Shown here piece after piece: positions 27,372-37,976 of a stretch of 64,000 nt of DNA. The translations under genes were made by a program, and so were the position numbers. The notes below the pieces were generated by a model. That model ran no database searches. It had not been told where the DNA came from and worked only from the letters and a program-made list of their open reading frames with translations. The stretch spans positions 124,001 through 188,000 of the forward strand of contig NZ_PFGL01000001.1 in the NCBI RefSeq assembly GCF_002783505.1, written 5' to 3'. Source of the stretch: Shewanella sp. CG12_big_fil_rev_8_21_14_0_65_47_15 (GTDB lineage Bacteria; Pseudomonadota; Gammaproteobacteria; Enterobacterales; Shewanellaceae). Position 1 is the stretch's first letter; every line of letters begins with the position of its first letter.

Positions 27372-28118
27372 CTACTTCATTGCCGATTTTATATAGACAT
27401 CGAAGCGGTTTTTCTTAGTCTCGATAACCATACTAGGCTTAATGCCTGCTAAGTCTTCGGCATAATCGGGGCGCTTAACGACCACGCGCTTACTGGCTAG
27501 GGCCATGGCGGGGGCGAGCAAACCGTCGGCATCGAGATCCGCGCCGACTAAGGTTTGGAAGACCCGCATTTCCTTTTTAACTAAGGCTGATTTGTCGCGA
27601 TGGGGATACATAGGGTCGAGGTAGACCACATCAACTTCTTGCTCCAGCTTAGCAAGAGCCTCGAGGCTTGAACCATGGAAAAGCTGCATACGTTCACGCA
27701 TCCAGTCGCCGATTTCCGCATCTTGATAGGCGCGGCGCAGGCCGTCTTCCAATAATGCGGCCACCACAGGATGGCGCTCCACCATAGTCACACTGCAGCC
27801 TAAGCTTGCGAGTACAAAGGCATCGCGGCCTAGACCCGCAGTGCCATCGACCACTTTTGGCGTAACGCCCTGCTTTAACCCAACAGCCTTAGCAATCGAC
27901 TGACCACGACCGCCACCAAACTTGCGCCTATGGGCAACGGCGCCAGTCACAAAGTCCACCATAATACCATCGAGCTTAGGTTCATCCCGCTTATGCAGAG
28001 TCAAAGTGTCTGACTCAAAACGCAATTCAAATGCTGCATTCGCATCAAACACGAGCTGCCAGCGGGCACAAATATCCACAAGTGTTGGGTATTGCTGATT
28101 AAAAAAAATCGGGGTCAC
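27372..28118 (-). CDS. rsmJ: 16S rRNA m2G1516 methyltransferase RsmJ
   Basis: 248 residues starting with GTG at 28118. Rossmann-fold methyltransferase with SAM motif [17 protein letters not shown] and the catalytic-region motif YLDPMYPH. It closely matches the RsmJ (YhiQ) family, including [14 protein letters not shown] near 60-74. It methylates N2 of G1516 in 16S rRNA. In enterics rsmJ, prlC, rlmJ and gor are neighbours; here rlmJ, prlC and gor lie further right with other genes between. Confidence 0.93.
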   Translation of the reverse strand: MTPIFFNQQYPTLVDICARWQLVFDANAAFELRFESDTLTLHKRDEPKLDGIMVDFVTGAVAHRRKFGGGRGQSIAKAVGLKQGVTPKVVDGTAGLGRDAFVLASLGCSVTMVERHPVVAALLEDGLRRAYQDAEIGDWMRERMQLFHGSSLEALAKLEQEVDVVYLDPMYPHRDKSALVKKEMRVFQTLVGADLDADGLLAPAMALASKRVVVKRPDYAEDLAGIKPSMVIETKKNRFDVYIKSAMK

Positions 28119-28380
28119 AGGCTGTCTTCAAACCAACGAAAATGATGGTCATTATGCCTAAAAATCTCATTTATGAATATGCAAGCAAATCACATCACCG
28201 AAAGCATCACTGCTTTAGTTAATTTGTCTAAGCCCCCCCTTAAAGAAGAAGACGAATATCACACTGTAATGTACTGATTTATAAAGATAGTAATCTATTT
28301 GTATAACAGTTTATTGATTTATGTTATATGTTATATCCCCAGTCAACCTGTGTGACTTCCGTATGGGATAAGGAATTTTT

Positions 28381-30645
28381 TTGCTTCAATGGCTGAAAGG
28401 TTTTTTGTTTATCAGGGAGCAAGACTTTTTAAATCCCGATAGAACGATATTAAAAACCAGTTTATTGCGGATTATTCTGCTCAGTGGTGCGATGCTGACC
28501 ACTAGCATAGTGCTGCATAGCTCATTCATTGCCTATGAATTAAACCTCACTTTTGTTATCAGCATTACGGCCAGTTTTTTAGTAGTACTGTTTTTGTCTT
28601 TATGGTTTACGCGCAAATATTTACTTGCCAGTTCAATCAGTTTGCTGGCAATGGTGATCGCGGCCTGTTTATCTATGCTGTTGTTTATTCCCGACTTTAA
28701 CCTATCGCAGGCAGGCATTACTTTCCTGTATACGCTGCCGTTAATGGCACTTTTCCTCTTTAGCAGGAAAGCAGCCTTCGCTATGATGTGTTTCAATGTA
28801 TTACCTTTTTTATTGCTGCTGCGTAACCAAAATCTTCCCCCTATTATCGATATTGATATCAGCCTGCCCGCGACCCACGCTTATCTCAACGGGTTGCTAT
28901 TTATGTTTTTTAATATCTGTATTCCCTTATCGGCGATGCGCCTGTTAAAAACCCAGAAAGTCCATGCACAGCAGATGATCCAGCATCAAAACGCGCTGCA
29001 ACGCTCCTTAGATCAATATGCTGAAATCTTTGACAATAATGGTACTGCTTCTTTCTTCTGCAATGAGGAGGGGGTAATTCTCAATCTGAATAATGCGGCG
29101 AAGGACATTACAGCCAAGGTCACCCTCAACAGCACTCGCCTATGTGATATTTTTGAACTGACCGAAGATACCAGCGTGAATTTACTGGCGGCGTCATTTC
29201 AGACCCGTTTGAAAAACAATGAAAACAGTCGATATCTACTGCAAAAAGCCTCATTGGAGCACCATGATACTTTGTTGTTTCACTGCCACGATATCACGGC
29301 ACAAACAAACCATGCGCTTGAATTAAGTCGGCTCAAAAAACACCATATCAGCACACATTTTTATGATTTAGTGACTGGGTTGCCAAACGAAAACCACTGG
29401 TATAATCCTGCCCCAAGCGCGATCCATCAAAAAATGACCGTCGCCTTGGTTAAAATTGATAATCTGAGTCAAATCAATACCGCCTTTGGGATAAGCGTCG
29501 GCGATGCCATCCTAAAAGCCTTTGCGATTGAGCTCAAAGAACGCTTCGGCCATCAGGCAAAAATATACCGCTTCAGGGGAGTATCGCTTGCACTCGAGTT
29601 TACTAGCCTGCCGCTGATCTCCCCCGAAAACCTAGCGCAACAATTACGTCAGCACATTCCAACTAGCCTAAAACTAAAGCAAGAACAGCAAATTGAATAT
29701 CATCTCGAATATAGAGTTGGTTGCTGTTCGGGTAATAAATCGGCACCGCAACAGGCTGCCGAGCAATGCTTAATTGCCATAAAACAAACTACCCAAGCTA
29801 ACCCTGTCATAGTGTACTACGTTGGTTTAATTAATAATTTATTAGAAGCATCATCCCAAGAAGTCAAAATCCGCGACGCGTTAAAACACAACCGACTCGA
29901 AATGTGGTTACAACCTAAAGTGATGGCGGATGGCCATATCATTAGCTTTGAAGCACTCGCCAGAATGTTCGATAAAGACGGCAGTATGATCATGCCCAGC
30001 ACGTTTATCCCCATCATAGAATCATCGCAATTACAGGCGATTTTTGCGGTAAAAGTGTTTAGACAGTTACTCCAATTGATCCGTTCTTGGCCGAAAAATG
30101 TCCCTATGGTCACGATCGCCTTCAATCTATCGGGGCAAGATATTCTGTCGGATCGCTTCTTTAAAGTCTTGATCCAGACCTATATGAATCATCCCGAGCT
30201 TATCCCATTACTAGAAATTGAAATTACCGAAACCTCTGTATTTTCAACCCACAAAGAAACAGGCCGTCGCCTAAACACCTTAGCTCGCATGGGTGTATCC
30301 ATTGCGATTGATGATTTTGGCACTGGCCATGCTTCATTGAGTCAGCTCATAGATATCAGTGCCGACACGATTAAAATCGACCGTTACTTCGTTAGCCAAC
30401 TGGGCATTAGCGAGCGTCACACTCAAATTGTTAACGCCGCAATTCTGTTAGCAAAAAGTTTAAAACTGAATGTTATTGCAGAGGGGATCGAAACCGAAAC
30501 TCAATTATTGCAACTCACCGCACTTGGGTGTGAACAGTTTCAAGGCTATCTATTTGGTAAACCGGCGCCCGCCGCGCTTTGGCTAAAAACATTTCAACTG
30601 CAAACCCCCACACACTGGCTCACCCATAAAAAACATGCTAACTGA
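28381..30645 (+). CDS. Membrane protein with degenerate GGDEF and EAL domains
   Basis: 754 residues starting at TTG 28381 after AAGGAAT. N-terminal region with about five to six helices (20-190), a PAS-like segment (about 205-310), a GGDEF-like domain (about 325-480) whose signature reads YRFRGVSLALEF instead of RxGGDEF and so is unlikely to make c-di-GMP, and an EAL domain (about 490-740) with key motifs kept: FEALARM, IEITETSVF, DDFGTGHASL, IKIDRYFV and AEGIET. Likely a c-di-GMP phosphodiesterase or sensor in the inner membrane. It stands alone between rsmJ and rlmJ. Confidence 0.88.
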   Translation: MLQWLKGFLFIREQDFLNPDRTILKTSLLRIILLSGAMLTTSIVLHSSFIAYELNLTFVISITASFLVVLFLSLWFTRKYLLASSISLLAMVIAACLSMLLFIPDFNLSQAGITFLYTLPLMALFLFSRKAAFAMMCFNVLPFLLLLRNQNLPPIIDIDISLPATHAYLNGLLFMFFNICIPLSAMRLLKTQKVHAQQMIQHQNALQRSLDQYAEIFDNNGTASFFCNEEGVILNLNNAAKDITAKVTLNSTRLCDIFELTEDTSVNLLAASFQTRLKNNENSRYLLQKASLEHHDTLLFHCHDITAQTNHALELSRLKKHHISTHFYDLVTGLPNENHWYNPAPSAIHQKMTVALVKIDNLSQINTAFGISVGDAILKAFAIELKERFGHQAKIYRFRGVSLALEFTSLPLISPENLAQQLRQHIPTSLKLKQEQQIEYHLEYRVGCCSGNKSAPQQAAEQCLIAIKQTTQANPVIVYYVGLINNLLEASSQEVKIRDALKHNRLEMWLQPKVMADGHIISFEALARMFDKDGSMIMPSTFIPIIESSQLQAIFAVKVFRQLLQLIRSWPKNVPMVTIAFNLSGQDILSDRFFKVLIQTYMNHPELIPLLEIEITETSVFSTHKETGRRLNTLARMGVSIAIDDFGTGHASLSQLIDISADTIKIDRYFVSQLGISERHTQIVNAAILLAKSLKLNVIAEGIETETQLLQLTALGCEQFQGYLFGKPAPAALWLKTFQLQTPTHWLTHKKHAN

Positions 30646-30737
30646 GGCATTAATTTTACGCATTAGCGCATCCTAGGTATAATTGCCGATATGCATTTGC
30701 CTCCCTTTGCTTTGTTTGCAAATAACTAGGATCCCCC

Positions 30738-31583
30738 ATGTTAAGTTACCGCCACGGTTATCACGCCGGCAATTATGCCGATGTGCTGAAACACGCTATT
30801 TTGCTGCAAACCCTGCAGTTAATGCATAAGAAAGACAAACCACTCGTGTATATCGACACCCATGCGGGTGCGGGTGGTTACGCGTTAACGGATGAGTTTG
30901 CCCAGAAGACGGGCGAGTACCTCGAAGGTGTAGCTAAGCTCTGGGATAAAACCGATCTACCAAAATCGCTGCAGGATTATGTCGCTGCGGTGCGTCACTT
31001 TAATGAAGACAATCCTGAAGAACTCAACTTCTACCCAGGATCTCCCGCCATTATCGATATGGAGCTGGGGCCAAAGGATCGTATGCTGCTGCACGAATTG
31101 CACGGTACCGATCATCTGCTGCTGGACGAATATTTCGAACAAGATAAGCAAGTTAAAGTTATTAAGGGCGATGGGTTAAAAGGGCTGATTGCCGCAGTAC
31201 CACCGTTAGAGCGCCGCGCCTTAGTGCTAGTCGATCCTAGCTATGAGATGAAAACCGATTATCAAGATGTCGCCGAAACTCTGATTAAAGCGCACAAACG
31301 TTTCGCTACTGGAGTGTTTATCCTGTGGTATCCGGTGGTAAACCGCGCCCAGACCGAGGGCATGTTATCGCGCCTCGCCAACAGTGGCATTAAGCGTCAG
31401 CTTAGAATTGAGCAGGCCATTAAACCCGACTCCGACGAATTTGGCATGACAGCGGCGGGATTATGGATCATCAATCCACCTTGGCAACTGGATGAAATTG
31501 CAACCGAATTAATCGACTATCTCGGAAAAACCCTAGGCCAAGCGGGCGGTAACGTCACAGTCAAATGGGAAGTCGGCGAATAG
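30738..31583 (+). CDS. rlmJ: 23S rRNA m6A2030 methyltransferase RlmJ
   Basis: 281 residues. The start MLSYRHGYHAGNYADVLKH matches RlmJ (YhiR). SAM region YIDTHAGAGGY and catalytic motif DPSYEM, a variant of DPPYE. Methylates N6 of A2030 in 23S rRNA. RBS AGGAT before the ATG. Followed by a terminator, so monocistronic. Confidence 0.94.
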   Translation: MLSYRHGYHAGNYADVLKHAILLQTLQLMHKKDKPLVYIDTHAGAGGYALTDEFAQKTGEYLEGVAKLWDKTDLPKSLQDYVAAVRHFNEDNPEELNFYPGSPAIIDMELGPKDRMLLHELHGTDHLLLDEYFEQDKQVKVIKGDGLKGLIAAVPPLERRALVLVDPSYEMKTDYQDVAETLIKAHKRFATGVFILWYPVVNRAQTEGMLSRLANSGIKRQLRIEQAIKPDSDEFGMTAAGLWIINPPWQLDEIATELIDYLGKTLGQAGGNVTVKWEVGE

Positions 31584-31611
31584 GCAGGTTTACGATTAAG
31601 CCATTGCATAG

Positions 31612-31647
31612 AGCAGCAAATACCCTAAGGGTTCGCTGCTTTTATTT
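31612..31647 (+). terminator. Terminator of rlmJ
   Basis: AGCAGC (31612-31617) pairs with GCTGCT (31635-31640), with an inner ACCC/GGGT stem, then TTTATTTTT. It lies about 30 bp after rlmJ. Confidence 0.8.
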
Positions 31648-31679
31648 TTGAAGCTCAAAATCTGTGGTGGCAGCGAATC

Positions 31680-32414
31680 CTATACCTTAGTGCTGCGGTA
31701 ACGTTTTAGCAGAATTTGCACCCGCTCAACATAGGCTAGGGTTTCAGGATAGGGGGGAACCCCCTTGTATTGGGTGACGGTTGTGGGTCCCGCATTATAG
31801 GCGGCACAGGCTAATGCAATATCACCATTAAACTGTTTTAGCATTTGTGCCAAATACTTACTGCCACCTAAAATATTTTCCTCTGGAAGAAACGCGTTCG
31901 TCACCCCCATTTCTTTGGCCGTTTCAGGCATCAATTGCATCAATCCCATAGCACCGGTACGGGACAAGGCTTTGGCATTGAAGGCTGACTCGGCATGGAT
32001 CACAGCGCGAATTAAGGCGGGTTCTAGTTGATGTTTATGGGCCGCATTGGAGATCAAAGCGTCATAATTCTGGGTAAATAACCGGATACGATTCCAATCG
32101 ATAGTGGAGTCGGGACGACAGGCAAAACAGTCGAACAGTAATATCTGATATTGGCTGTTACTCGGGGCTTTATCGGTAAAAACTGTGACCCCATTGGCCT
32201 GTTTATATTGATAAACTTTAACTTTCTCCTGCCCTTCACTGCTGGCGATACCAGTGTCGGAATAACGCGCCACGATACGAGGTTTAGGTTTAGCCACGCT
32301 TTCCTCCGCGTAGACACTCGGCATCATCAAAAACAAGATCACCCACAGGCTAAGCCCGAGTTGACGAGGTAGTGTGAGTGGCGCACGCGTATGCAGTGGA
32401 CGAGTGAACGACAT
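31680..32414 (-). CDS. Lytic transglycosylase, SLT family, with DUF4124-like N-terminus
   Basis: 244 residues. Signal peptide about 1-36, a DUF4124-like segment (VKVYQYKQANGVTVFTDKAP), and a Slt-type lysozyme fold domain about 110-235 with catalytic Glu in AVIHAESAFN, plus GAMGLMQLMPETA and AAYNAGP. Cleaves the glycan strands of peptidoglycan in the periplasm. The ATG overlaps the DUF3137 stop by one base (TAATG), so it is translationally coupled as the third gene of a LemA-DUF3137-SLT operon. Confidence 0.9.
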   Translation of the reverse strand: MSFTRPLHTRAPLTLPRQLGLSLWVILFLMMPSVYAEESVAKPKPRIVARYSDTGIASSEGQEKVKVYQYKQANGVTVFTDKAPSNSQYQILLFDCFACRPDSTIDWNRIRLFTQNYDALISNAAHKHQLEPALIRAVIHAESAFNAKALSRTGAMGLMQLMPETAKEMGVTNAFLPEENILGGSKYLAQMLKQFNGDIALACAAYNAGPTTVTQYKGVPPYPETLAYVERVQILLKRYRSTKV

Positions 32415-33448
32415 TAAAGCCCCGTGTGTTGATTAAGTTTAAGTACTTCAATAATAGCAAAGAGTTGCTTCATCTCACGGTTTAACTGGCTAAATTCTGC
32501 TGAAAAACTCGCGCCATGGAAAATAGACTGCATTTGAAAATGGGTTCGGCGATTCGGCAGGAACATAATCAACTTACTTCTGAAGAAAGCGCATTGGATC
32601 TCGCCGTTAAAATGTTTGGCAAGCTCCAGTAAACGCGCCATAAATGCCGTATTGAGCAAATAGCGTGACTCAACTTGATCCGTAGAAAAGACATCAAACT
32701 CCTTTTCAAACAAGGGATCTTCGAGTTTTACGCGCTCAAGTCCTGCATGGCTGTCGGAAAAAAAGTTGGCTAACCCACCACGATCCCTGAGCACGACAGT
32801 ATGACCCATAAAGGTCTTATGGCTGCTCAACTCCACGACTAGTCCGCGGAATCGAGTTTCCGTTCGCGTCACGGTTCTGCGCCTATTGGTACTGATATCC
32901 AACTCTTCGACCTTCACATCCTTAGTCAGGGTAAGCTCATTGACGATAAGTTCTACCCCTTTATATTGGCCGTGAATATAGTCACCGAAACTCACTTTGT
33001 CGTAATTGGGCAAGACTTTCGCCGCCGAGAGCCGATGCATATCGACGCGCATCTCGCGGTTATAGATAAAGTCATCACCAAAGAACTTACACATGATGGG
33101 GTAAATTTCCTGTTGCACCTGACGTTTAAATTGTCGAGTGGGAGTAAAACTCCATAGGCTTAGGCCCAATAATGCCAGCAACGGCAGAGGAAACAGAAAA
33201 AGGCCACGACTCCACCCCACCATAGCCAATAAGACAAAACCTAAGACAATCAGCAAACTCAAATATAGGCGTTTGCGAGTGGCCTTTAGGCAAGCGACTC
33301 GCTTAGTCTCATATCCCATGGCTATGGGCGCAAGGTGCGCCTGATAATAGGCTTCCAATTGCGGTAACTCGGTTGAATCCGCAGACAACGCAGAGGGCTG
33401 CCGCTGAGCTTTAATCGGACGACCTAAGAGAAAGGACAATATATTCAT
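32414..33448 (-). CDS. DUF3137 membrane protein
   Basis: 344 residues. Two adjacent helices at about 61-105 (LYLSLLIVLGFVLLAMVGW; FLFPLPLLALLGLSLWSF) are followed by a large cytoplasmic or periplasmic beta-rich domain (FKRQVQQEIYPIM; VELIVNELTLT). This pattern is DUF3137, often encoded next to LemA. Function is unknown. It follows lemA by about 50 bp and precedes the transglycosylase with a 1-bp overlap. Confidence 0.85.
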   Translation of the reverse strand: MNILSFLLGRPIKAQRQPSALSADSTELPQLEAYYQAHLAPIAMGYETKRVACLKATRKRLYLSLLIVLGFVLLAMVGWSRGLFLFPLPLLALLGLSLWSFTPTRQFKRQVQQEIYPIMCKFFGDDFIYNREMRVDMHRLSAAKVLPNYDKVSFGDYIHGQYKGVELIVNELTLTKDVKVEELDISTNRRRTVTRTETRFRGLVVELSSHKTFMGHTVVLRDRGGLANFFSDSHAGLERVKLEDPLFEKEFDVFSTDQVESRYLLNTAFMARLLELAKHFNGEIQCAFFRSKLIMFLPNRRTHFQMQSIFHGASFSAEFSQLNREMKQLFAIIEVLKLNQHTGL

Positions 33449-33499
33449 TTATATCGCCCTTTTTGCAGGGCATAGCACCCGGTAACAAAAAAGAAGAGG

Positions 33500-34066
33500 T
33501 TAGAGATAATCAGCGGCATCGATAGGTGCCTTGGAGGCCTCATCCACCTCATAGAATGGCATCACTTTGATGCTCGCCATGGAAGCGATGATCGACCCAG
33601 GAAAAATTTCAACCGCCGTATTCAGCTCGGCAACGGCCGAATTGTAAAAACGTCTAGCGGCGGAAATATGGGCTTCCACCTCGTTGTAGGTCTGCATCGC
33701 CTCTAACATAGTATTGTCGGATTTAAGTTCGGGGTAATTTTCCACACTGACCATCAGCGCGCCCATTTTACTGTTCAGTTGCTCGGCTTGGGCGATATGA
33801 TCTTTGACGGCACTAGGGTCAGTTTTGTTGTAACTGCGGGTGAATTGCGCACGCAACTCAGTGATCTCTGTGAGTAATGACTTTTCATGATCCATAAATC
33901 GTTTGGCGATTTTAAGGATATTGGGCACCAGATCGGCGCGCTTAGCGAGCTGCACATCGATACCCGATAACGCCTCAAGGGCGGTATTGCGCTTTTTGAC
34001 TAGGCTGACGTACCAAAGATAGGTCACGATAAAAATCAGCGCTAATCCCAATAACAGTTTGTCCAT
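33500..34066 (-). CDS. lemA: LemA family protein
   Basis: 188 residues: an N-terminal helix (LLLGLALIFIVTYLWYVSLV), then the LemA alpha-helical domain (ALSGIDVQLAKRADLVPNIL; YNEVEAHISAARRFYNSAV; FPGSIIAS). LemA proteins are single-pass membrane proteins of unknown role, sometimes linked to two-component or envelope stress systems. First gene of the LemA-DUF3137-SLT operon. Confidence 0.92.
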   Translation of the reverse strand: MDKLLLGLALIFIVTYLWYVSLVKKRNTALEALSGIDVQLAKRADLVPNILKIAKRFMDHEKSLLTEITELRAQFTRSYNKTDPSAVKDHIAQAEQLNSKMGALMVSVENYPELKSDNTMLEAMQTYNEVEAHISAARRFYNSAVAELNTAVEIFPGSIIASMASIKVMPFYEVDEASKAPIDAADYL

Positions 34067-34294
34067 CTTCCATCCTTAGTGCTTATTGTTGTTTTTAATG
34101 GCTACAGCTAATCATAAATAGGCAAGAATTTCATCTAAAGGATAGAAATCCTTCAATATTCAGCTCCAGTACAGCAAAGGTTGTTTATCGTTAGCTCGCA
34201 CAACATTAGAGCAACCAAATTTTGCTCGTGAATACTGGACTCCTCGAGAGTCCATTTTTTTTACTTATATTGCTAGGGAATGTATCGGCACGCC

Positions 34295-34618
34295 TTAGTC
34301 ATATAACCATTCCATTAAAAAGCTACAGATAAACAGAAAAACCCCGAGATTAAATACTAAGGCCTGCACTTTTGCCCTTATCGTCTTCTCCTCGGTTTGC
34401 AATAGGACTTGGTTAAGCGGCGTGAAAAACATCTTAGGTTCGAGCCCCATCCCCATAAAAAACACGGCTACGGCGATGCTGCGGATTAATTCGGGCGGCA
34501 CTAACATCTGCCAATAAAACGCATATACGCCATAGGCTAATATTCCCAGCGCTATGGTGTGGCATATTATTCCCACGATAAGTTGCTTGGTCGCAAGGCT
34601 TGCCATCGATGACACCAT
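34295..34618 (-). CDS. Small integral membrane protein, hypothetical
   Basis: 107 residues with about three helices (LIVGIICHTIALGILAYGVY; LIRSIAVAVFFMGMG; ALVFNLGVFLFICSFLMEW). I do not recognise the family. ATG 34618; a second Met at residue 5 is possible. It stands alone between the lemA operon and the efflux pump. Probably real given its length and regular helix pattern. Confidence 0.65.
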   Translation of the reverse strand: MVSSMASLATKQLIVGIICHTIALGILAYGVYAFYWQMLVPPELIRSIAVAVFFMGMGLEPKMFFTPLNQVLLQTEEKTIRAKVQALVFNLGVFLFICSFLMEWLYD

Positions 34619-34791
34619 TTCACTCCAATACTGTTAGTACAACACTGATTATGATTGATATTTGCCGCGCAGTTTATCTCTTCTATAATTTAACTGCATC
34701 CAAAGAGTCCAACCAAATAGCACGCCACTTATCAATATGCCCAACTTAACTCAGACTTCCTATCCATCCTTGTAACGAAATAGACATAAAA

Positions 34792-34815
34792 AAGCCCTAC
34801 ATTTGTAGGACTTAG
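34792..34815 (-). terminator. Terminator of the RND efflux operon
   Basis: AAGCCCTACA (34792-34801) and TGTAGGACTT (34804-34813) form a stem with one mismatch. Read leftwards, the stem is followed by six T, just after the permease stop. Confidence 0.8.
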
Positions 34816-34832
34816 ATTTGATAGGATTTAGC

Positions 34833-37800
34833 TTATTCCGCCGATGTCGACTTTTGTTGTTTCGCTTTTCGCTCTCGCTTACTAAAGATCCGCTCTACGA
34901 TCACAAAGAACAGCGGCACGAAGAAGATACCTAAGAAGGTTGAACTCATCATGCCGCCGAGCACGCCTGTACCAATGGCGTTTTGACTACCAGAGCCCAC
35001 ACCCGTACTGATGGCTAAGGGAACCACACCTAAACCAAAGGCGAGGGACGTCATCAAAATGGGGCGTAAACGCACACGTACCGCATGCAGAGTCGCCTCA
35101 ATCAAGCCCGAACCTTTCTCGTAGTACTCTTTGGCGAATTCCACGATCAAGATGGCATTCTTAGTCGCTAAGCCGACAGTGGTTAATAGACCCACTTGGA
35201 AGAACACATCGTTAGGCAGGCCGCGCCCATTCATGGCAATTAAGGCACCGATAATCCCGAGCGGAACCACAAGCACAACCGCAAATGGCACAGACCAACT
35301 CTCATACAGTGCTGCCAGCACTAAGAAGACTACTAAGATCGACAGGGCATACAAGGCAGGCGCTTGGTTACCCGATAGACGCTCCTCGTACGATAGGCCG
35401 TTCCACTCGACACCAAAGCCAGGGGGAAGCTGCTTAGCTAAGTCTTCCATAATGTTCATCGCCGCACCGGTACTGAACCCTGGCGCAGTTGCCCCTTGAA
35501 TATTCATGGCTGGCAAGCCGTTGAAACGCTCTAAACGGGGAGAACCATATTCCCATGTACCAGTGGCGAAGGCAGAGAAAGGCACCATATCACCCTTGTT
35601 GTTACGCACGTACCAAGTATCTAAATCACCCGGTTGCATACGATACTGGGCATCACCTTGTACATATACTTTCTTCACGCGGCCACGGTCAATAAAGTCG
35701 TTCACATAGGAACCACCCCAAGCCGTTGCTAATACGCTGTTCACGTTAGCAATTTCAACACCGAGTGCGCTCAACTTCGCATGATCAACATGTAATTGAT
35801 AAATTGGCGCATCTTCCTGGCCGTTAGGGCGAACACCCACAAGGTTGGGATTTTGTGCCGCCATGCCCAGCATTTGATTACGCGCCGCGAGTAACTTGTC
35901 GTGACCTTGACCGTTTTTATCCTGTAGGTACATGTCGAAACCGTTCGCCGTACCTAACTCGATCACCGCTGGCGGTACGAAGGCAAACACAAAGGCCTCC
36001 TTCATTTGGCTGAATACGCCCATAGCACGGCCCGCGATAGACTGCACATCCATGCCTGGCGCTTCACGCTCCGACCAGTCCTTCAAACCAACGAACGCGA
36101 TACCCATGTTTTGCCCTTGGCCCGCAAAACTGAAGCCCGCCACGCTAAATACCGATCTCACACCTTCCTCAGCCATAAAGTGATCAGAGACTTTCTCTAA
36201 CACTTTCAGTGTGCTTTCTTGGGTTGAGTTTGTCGGTAAAATGGCCTGGGTGAATAAAATACCTTGGTCTTCATCGGGTAAGAATGCGGTAGGCATACGG
36301 ACAAAGATCCAGCCCACGGCAATGACAAGCACAACATAAATCATCATGACCCTAAAGCCGCGCTTAATGATCCCTGCAACGCTTGACTCATAACGATTGG
36401 TTAGCCTGTCAAAACTACGGTTAAACCAGCCAAAGAAACCCGTTTCAATATGGCCATGGCCCTTCTTGAGGGGTTTTAACATGGTCGCACAGAGTGCTGG
36501 CGTTAAAATCAAGGCCACCAATACCGATAACGCCATCGCAGACACAATAGTGATAGAGAACTGGCGGTAAATCACCCCGGTTGAACCCGACATAAAGGCC
36601 ATAGGTACGAATACGGCCGACAGCGTCAAGCCGATACCCACTAAAGCGCCAGTAATTTGGTCCATCGACTTACGCGTCGCCTCGAGTGGGCTCAAGCCCT
36701 CCTCGGACATGACCCGCTCGACGTTTTCCACCACCACAATCGCATCGTCCACCAACAAACCGATGGCGAGTACCATGGCGAACATGGTGAGTGTGTTAAT
36801 CGAGAAACCCGTCGCAGATAGGATCGCAAATGTCCCCAGCAGTACCACAGGTACCGCGATAGTCGGGATCAAAGTTGCACGGAAGTTCTGCAGGAAGAGG
36901 TACATGATAACAAACACCAGCACGATAGCCTCAAGCAGAGTGTGCACCACGCCCTCAATCGATTGTTCCACGAAAGGCGTTGTATCGTAGGGATAAACGA
37001 CTTCTAAGCCCTGGGGGAAGAAGGGTTGCATCTCATCGATTTTTGCCCGTACGGCGGCGGCCGTATCGAGGGCGTTTGCCCCCGTCGCCAGCTTGATTGC
37101 TAAACCTGTGGCAGGTTTTCCATTGTATAGAGAGACCACGGCATAGCTTTCGGAACCTAACTCGACGCGTGCCACATCACCTAAGAATACGTTCGCACCC
37201 GATGTATCCGATTTAAGGATGATCTTGCGAAACTCTTCCGGTGTTTGTAAGCGACTCTGCGCCGACACTGTCGCATTCAGTTCCTGGCCCTGTATTGATG
37301 GAGTGCCACCTAATTGTCCCGCCGACACCTGCGCGTTTTGCGAACGGATGGCAGAGATAACATCTAGGCTGGTCAGGTTATATTGGGTTAGTTTTAATGG
37401 ATCTAACCATATGCGCATCGCGTACTGCGCACCAAATAATTGGATTTCCCCCACACCAGACACTCGGCTCATCGGATCTTGAACGTTAGAACCAACGTAA
37501 TCCGAAATGTCGTTTTTACCCAATGAACCATCGCTAGAGACAAAGCCTAGTACCATTAAGAAGCCAGAACTCGACTTGTTAACGTTAACCCCCTGGGCCT
37601 GAACTTCCTGGGGCAATAGGGTCATTGCACCCTGTAATTTGTTCTGTACTTGTACCTGTGCAATATCCGGATCGGCTTCGGCATTGAAAGTCAAAGTGAT
37701 TTCAGCATTACCAAAACTATCACTGGTGGAGGCGATATAACGTAAATGGTCAATCCCCTTCATGCGCTGCTCAATCACCTGCGTCACTGAGTCTTCGACA

Positions 37801-37967
37801 ATTTTAGCGGATGCACCAGGGTAGTTAGCACTGATCACCACGGTTGGTGGAGCAATGCTAGGATACTGGGATACTGGCAACCCAAGGATAGATAACACCC
37901 CTGCCAGCATAATAATTAAGGCGATCACCCACGCAAAGATGGGGCGATCAATAAAAAAACGTGCCAT
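34833..37967 (-). CDS. RND multidrug efflux permease (AcrB/MexB type)
   Basis: 1044 residues, the normal size. Begins [20 protein letters not shown], typical of HAE1 pumps. Twelve helices; proton-relay acidic residues in helix 4 ([19 protein letters not shown]) and the signatures [16 protein letters not shown] and [14 protein letters not shown] are present. It exports drugs or other hydrophobic compounds from the periplasm using the proton gradient. Encoded 9 bp after the adaptor; no outer membrane channel gene is present, so it presumably uses a TolC elsewhere. The substrate is not predictable. Confidence 0.95.
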   Translation of the reverse strand: MARFFIDRPIFAWVIALIIMLAGVLSILGLPVSQYPSIAPPTVVISANYPGASAKIVEDSVTQVIEQRMKGIDHLRYIASTSDSFGNAEITLTFNAEADPDIAQVQVQNKLQGAMTLLPQEVQAQGVNVNKSSSGFLMVLGFVSSDGSLGKNDISDYVGSNVQDPMSRVSGVGEIQLFGAQYAMRIWLDPLKLTQYNLTSLDVISAIRSQNAQVSAGQLGGTPSIQGQELNATVSAQSRLQTPEEFRKIILKSDTSGANVFLGDVARVELGSESYAVVSLYNGKPATGLAIKLATGANALDTAAAVRAKIDEMQPFFPQGLEVVYPYDTTPFVEQSIEGVVHTLLEAIVLVFVIMYLFLQNFRATLIPTIAVPVVLLGTFAILSATGFSINTLTMFAMVLAIGLLVDDAIVVVENVERVMSEEGLSPLEATRKSMDQITGALVGIGLTLSAVFVPMAFMSGSTGVIYRQFSITIVSAMALSVLVALILTPALCATMLKPLKKGHGHIETGFFGWFNRSFDRLTNRYESSVAGIIKRGFRVMMIYVVLVIAVGWIFVRMPTAFLPDEDQGILFTQAILPTNSTQESTLKVLEKVSDHFMAEEGVRSVFSVAGFSFAGQGQNMGIAFVGLKDWSEREAPGMDVQSIAGRAMGVFSQMKEAFVFAFVPPAVIELGTANGFDMYLQDKNGQGHDKLLAARNQMLGMAAQNPNLVGVRPNGQEDAPIYQLHVDHAKLSALGVEIANVNSVLATAWGGSYVNDFIDRGRVKKVYVQGDAQYRMQPGDLDTWYVRNNKGDMVPFSAFATGTWEYGSPRLERFNGLPAMNIQGATAPGFSTGAAMNIMEDLAKQLPPGFGVEWNGLSYEERLSGNQAPALYALSILVVFLVLAALYESWSVPFAVVLVVPLGIIGALIAMNGRGLPNDVFFQVGLLTTVGLATKNAILIVEFAKEYYEKGSGLIEATLHAVRVRLRPILMTSLAFGLGVVPLAISTGVGSGSQNAIGTGVLGGMMSSTFLGIFFVPLFFVIVERIFSKRERKAKQQKSTSAE

Positions 37968-37976
37968 AGCTATGCC

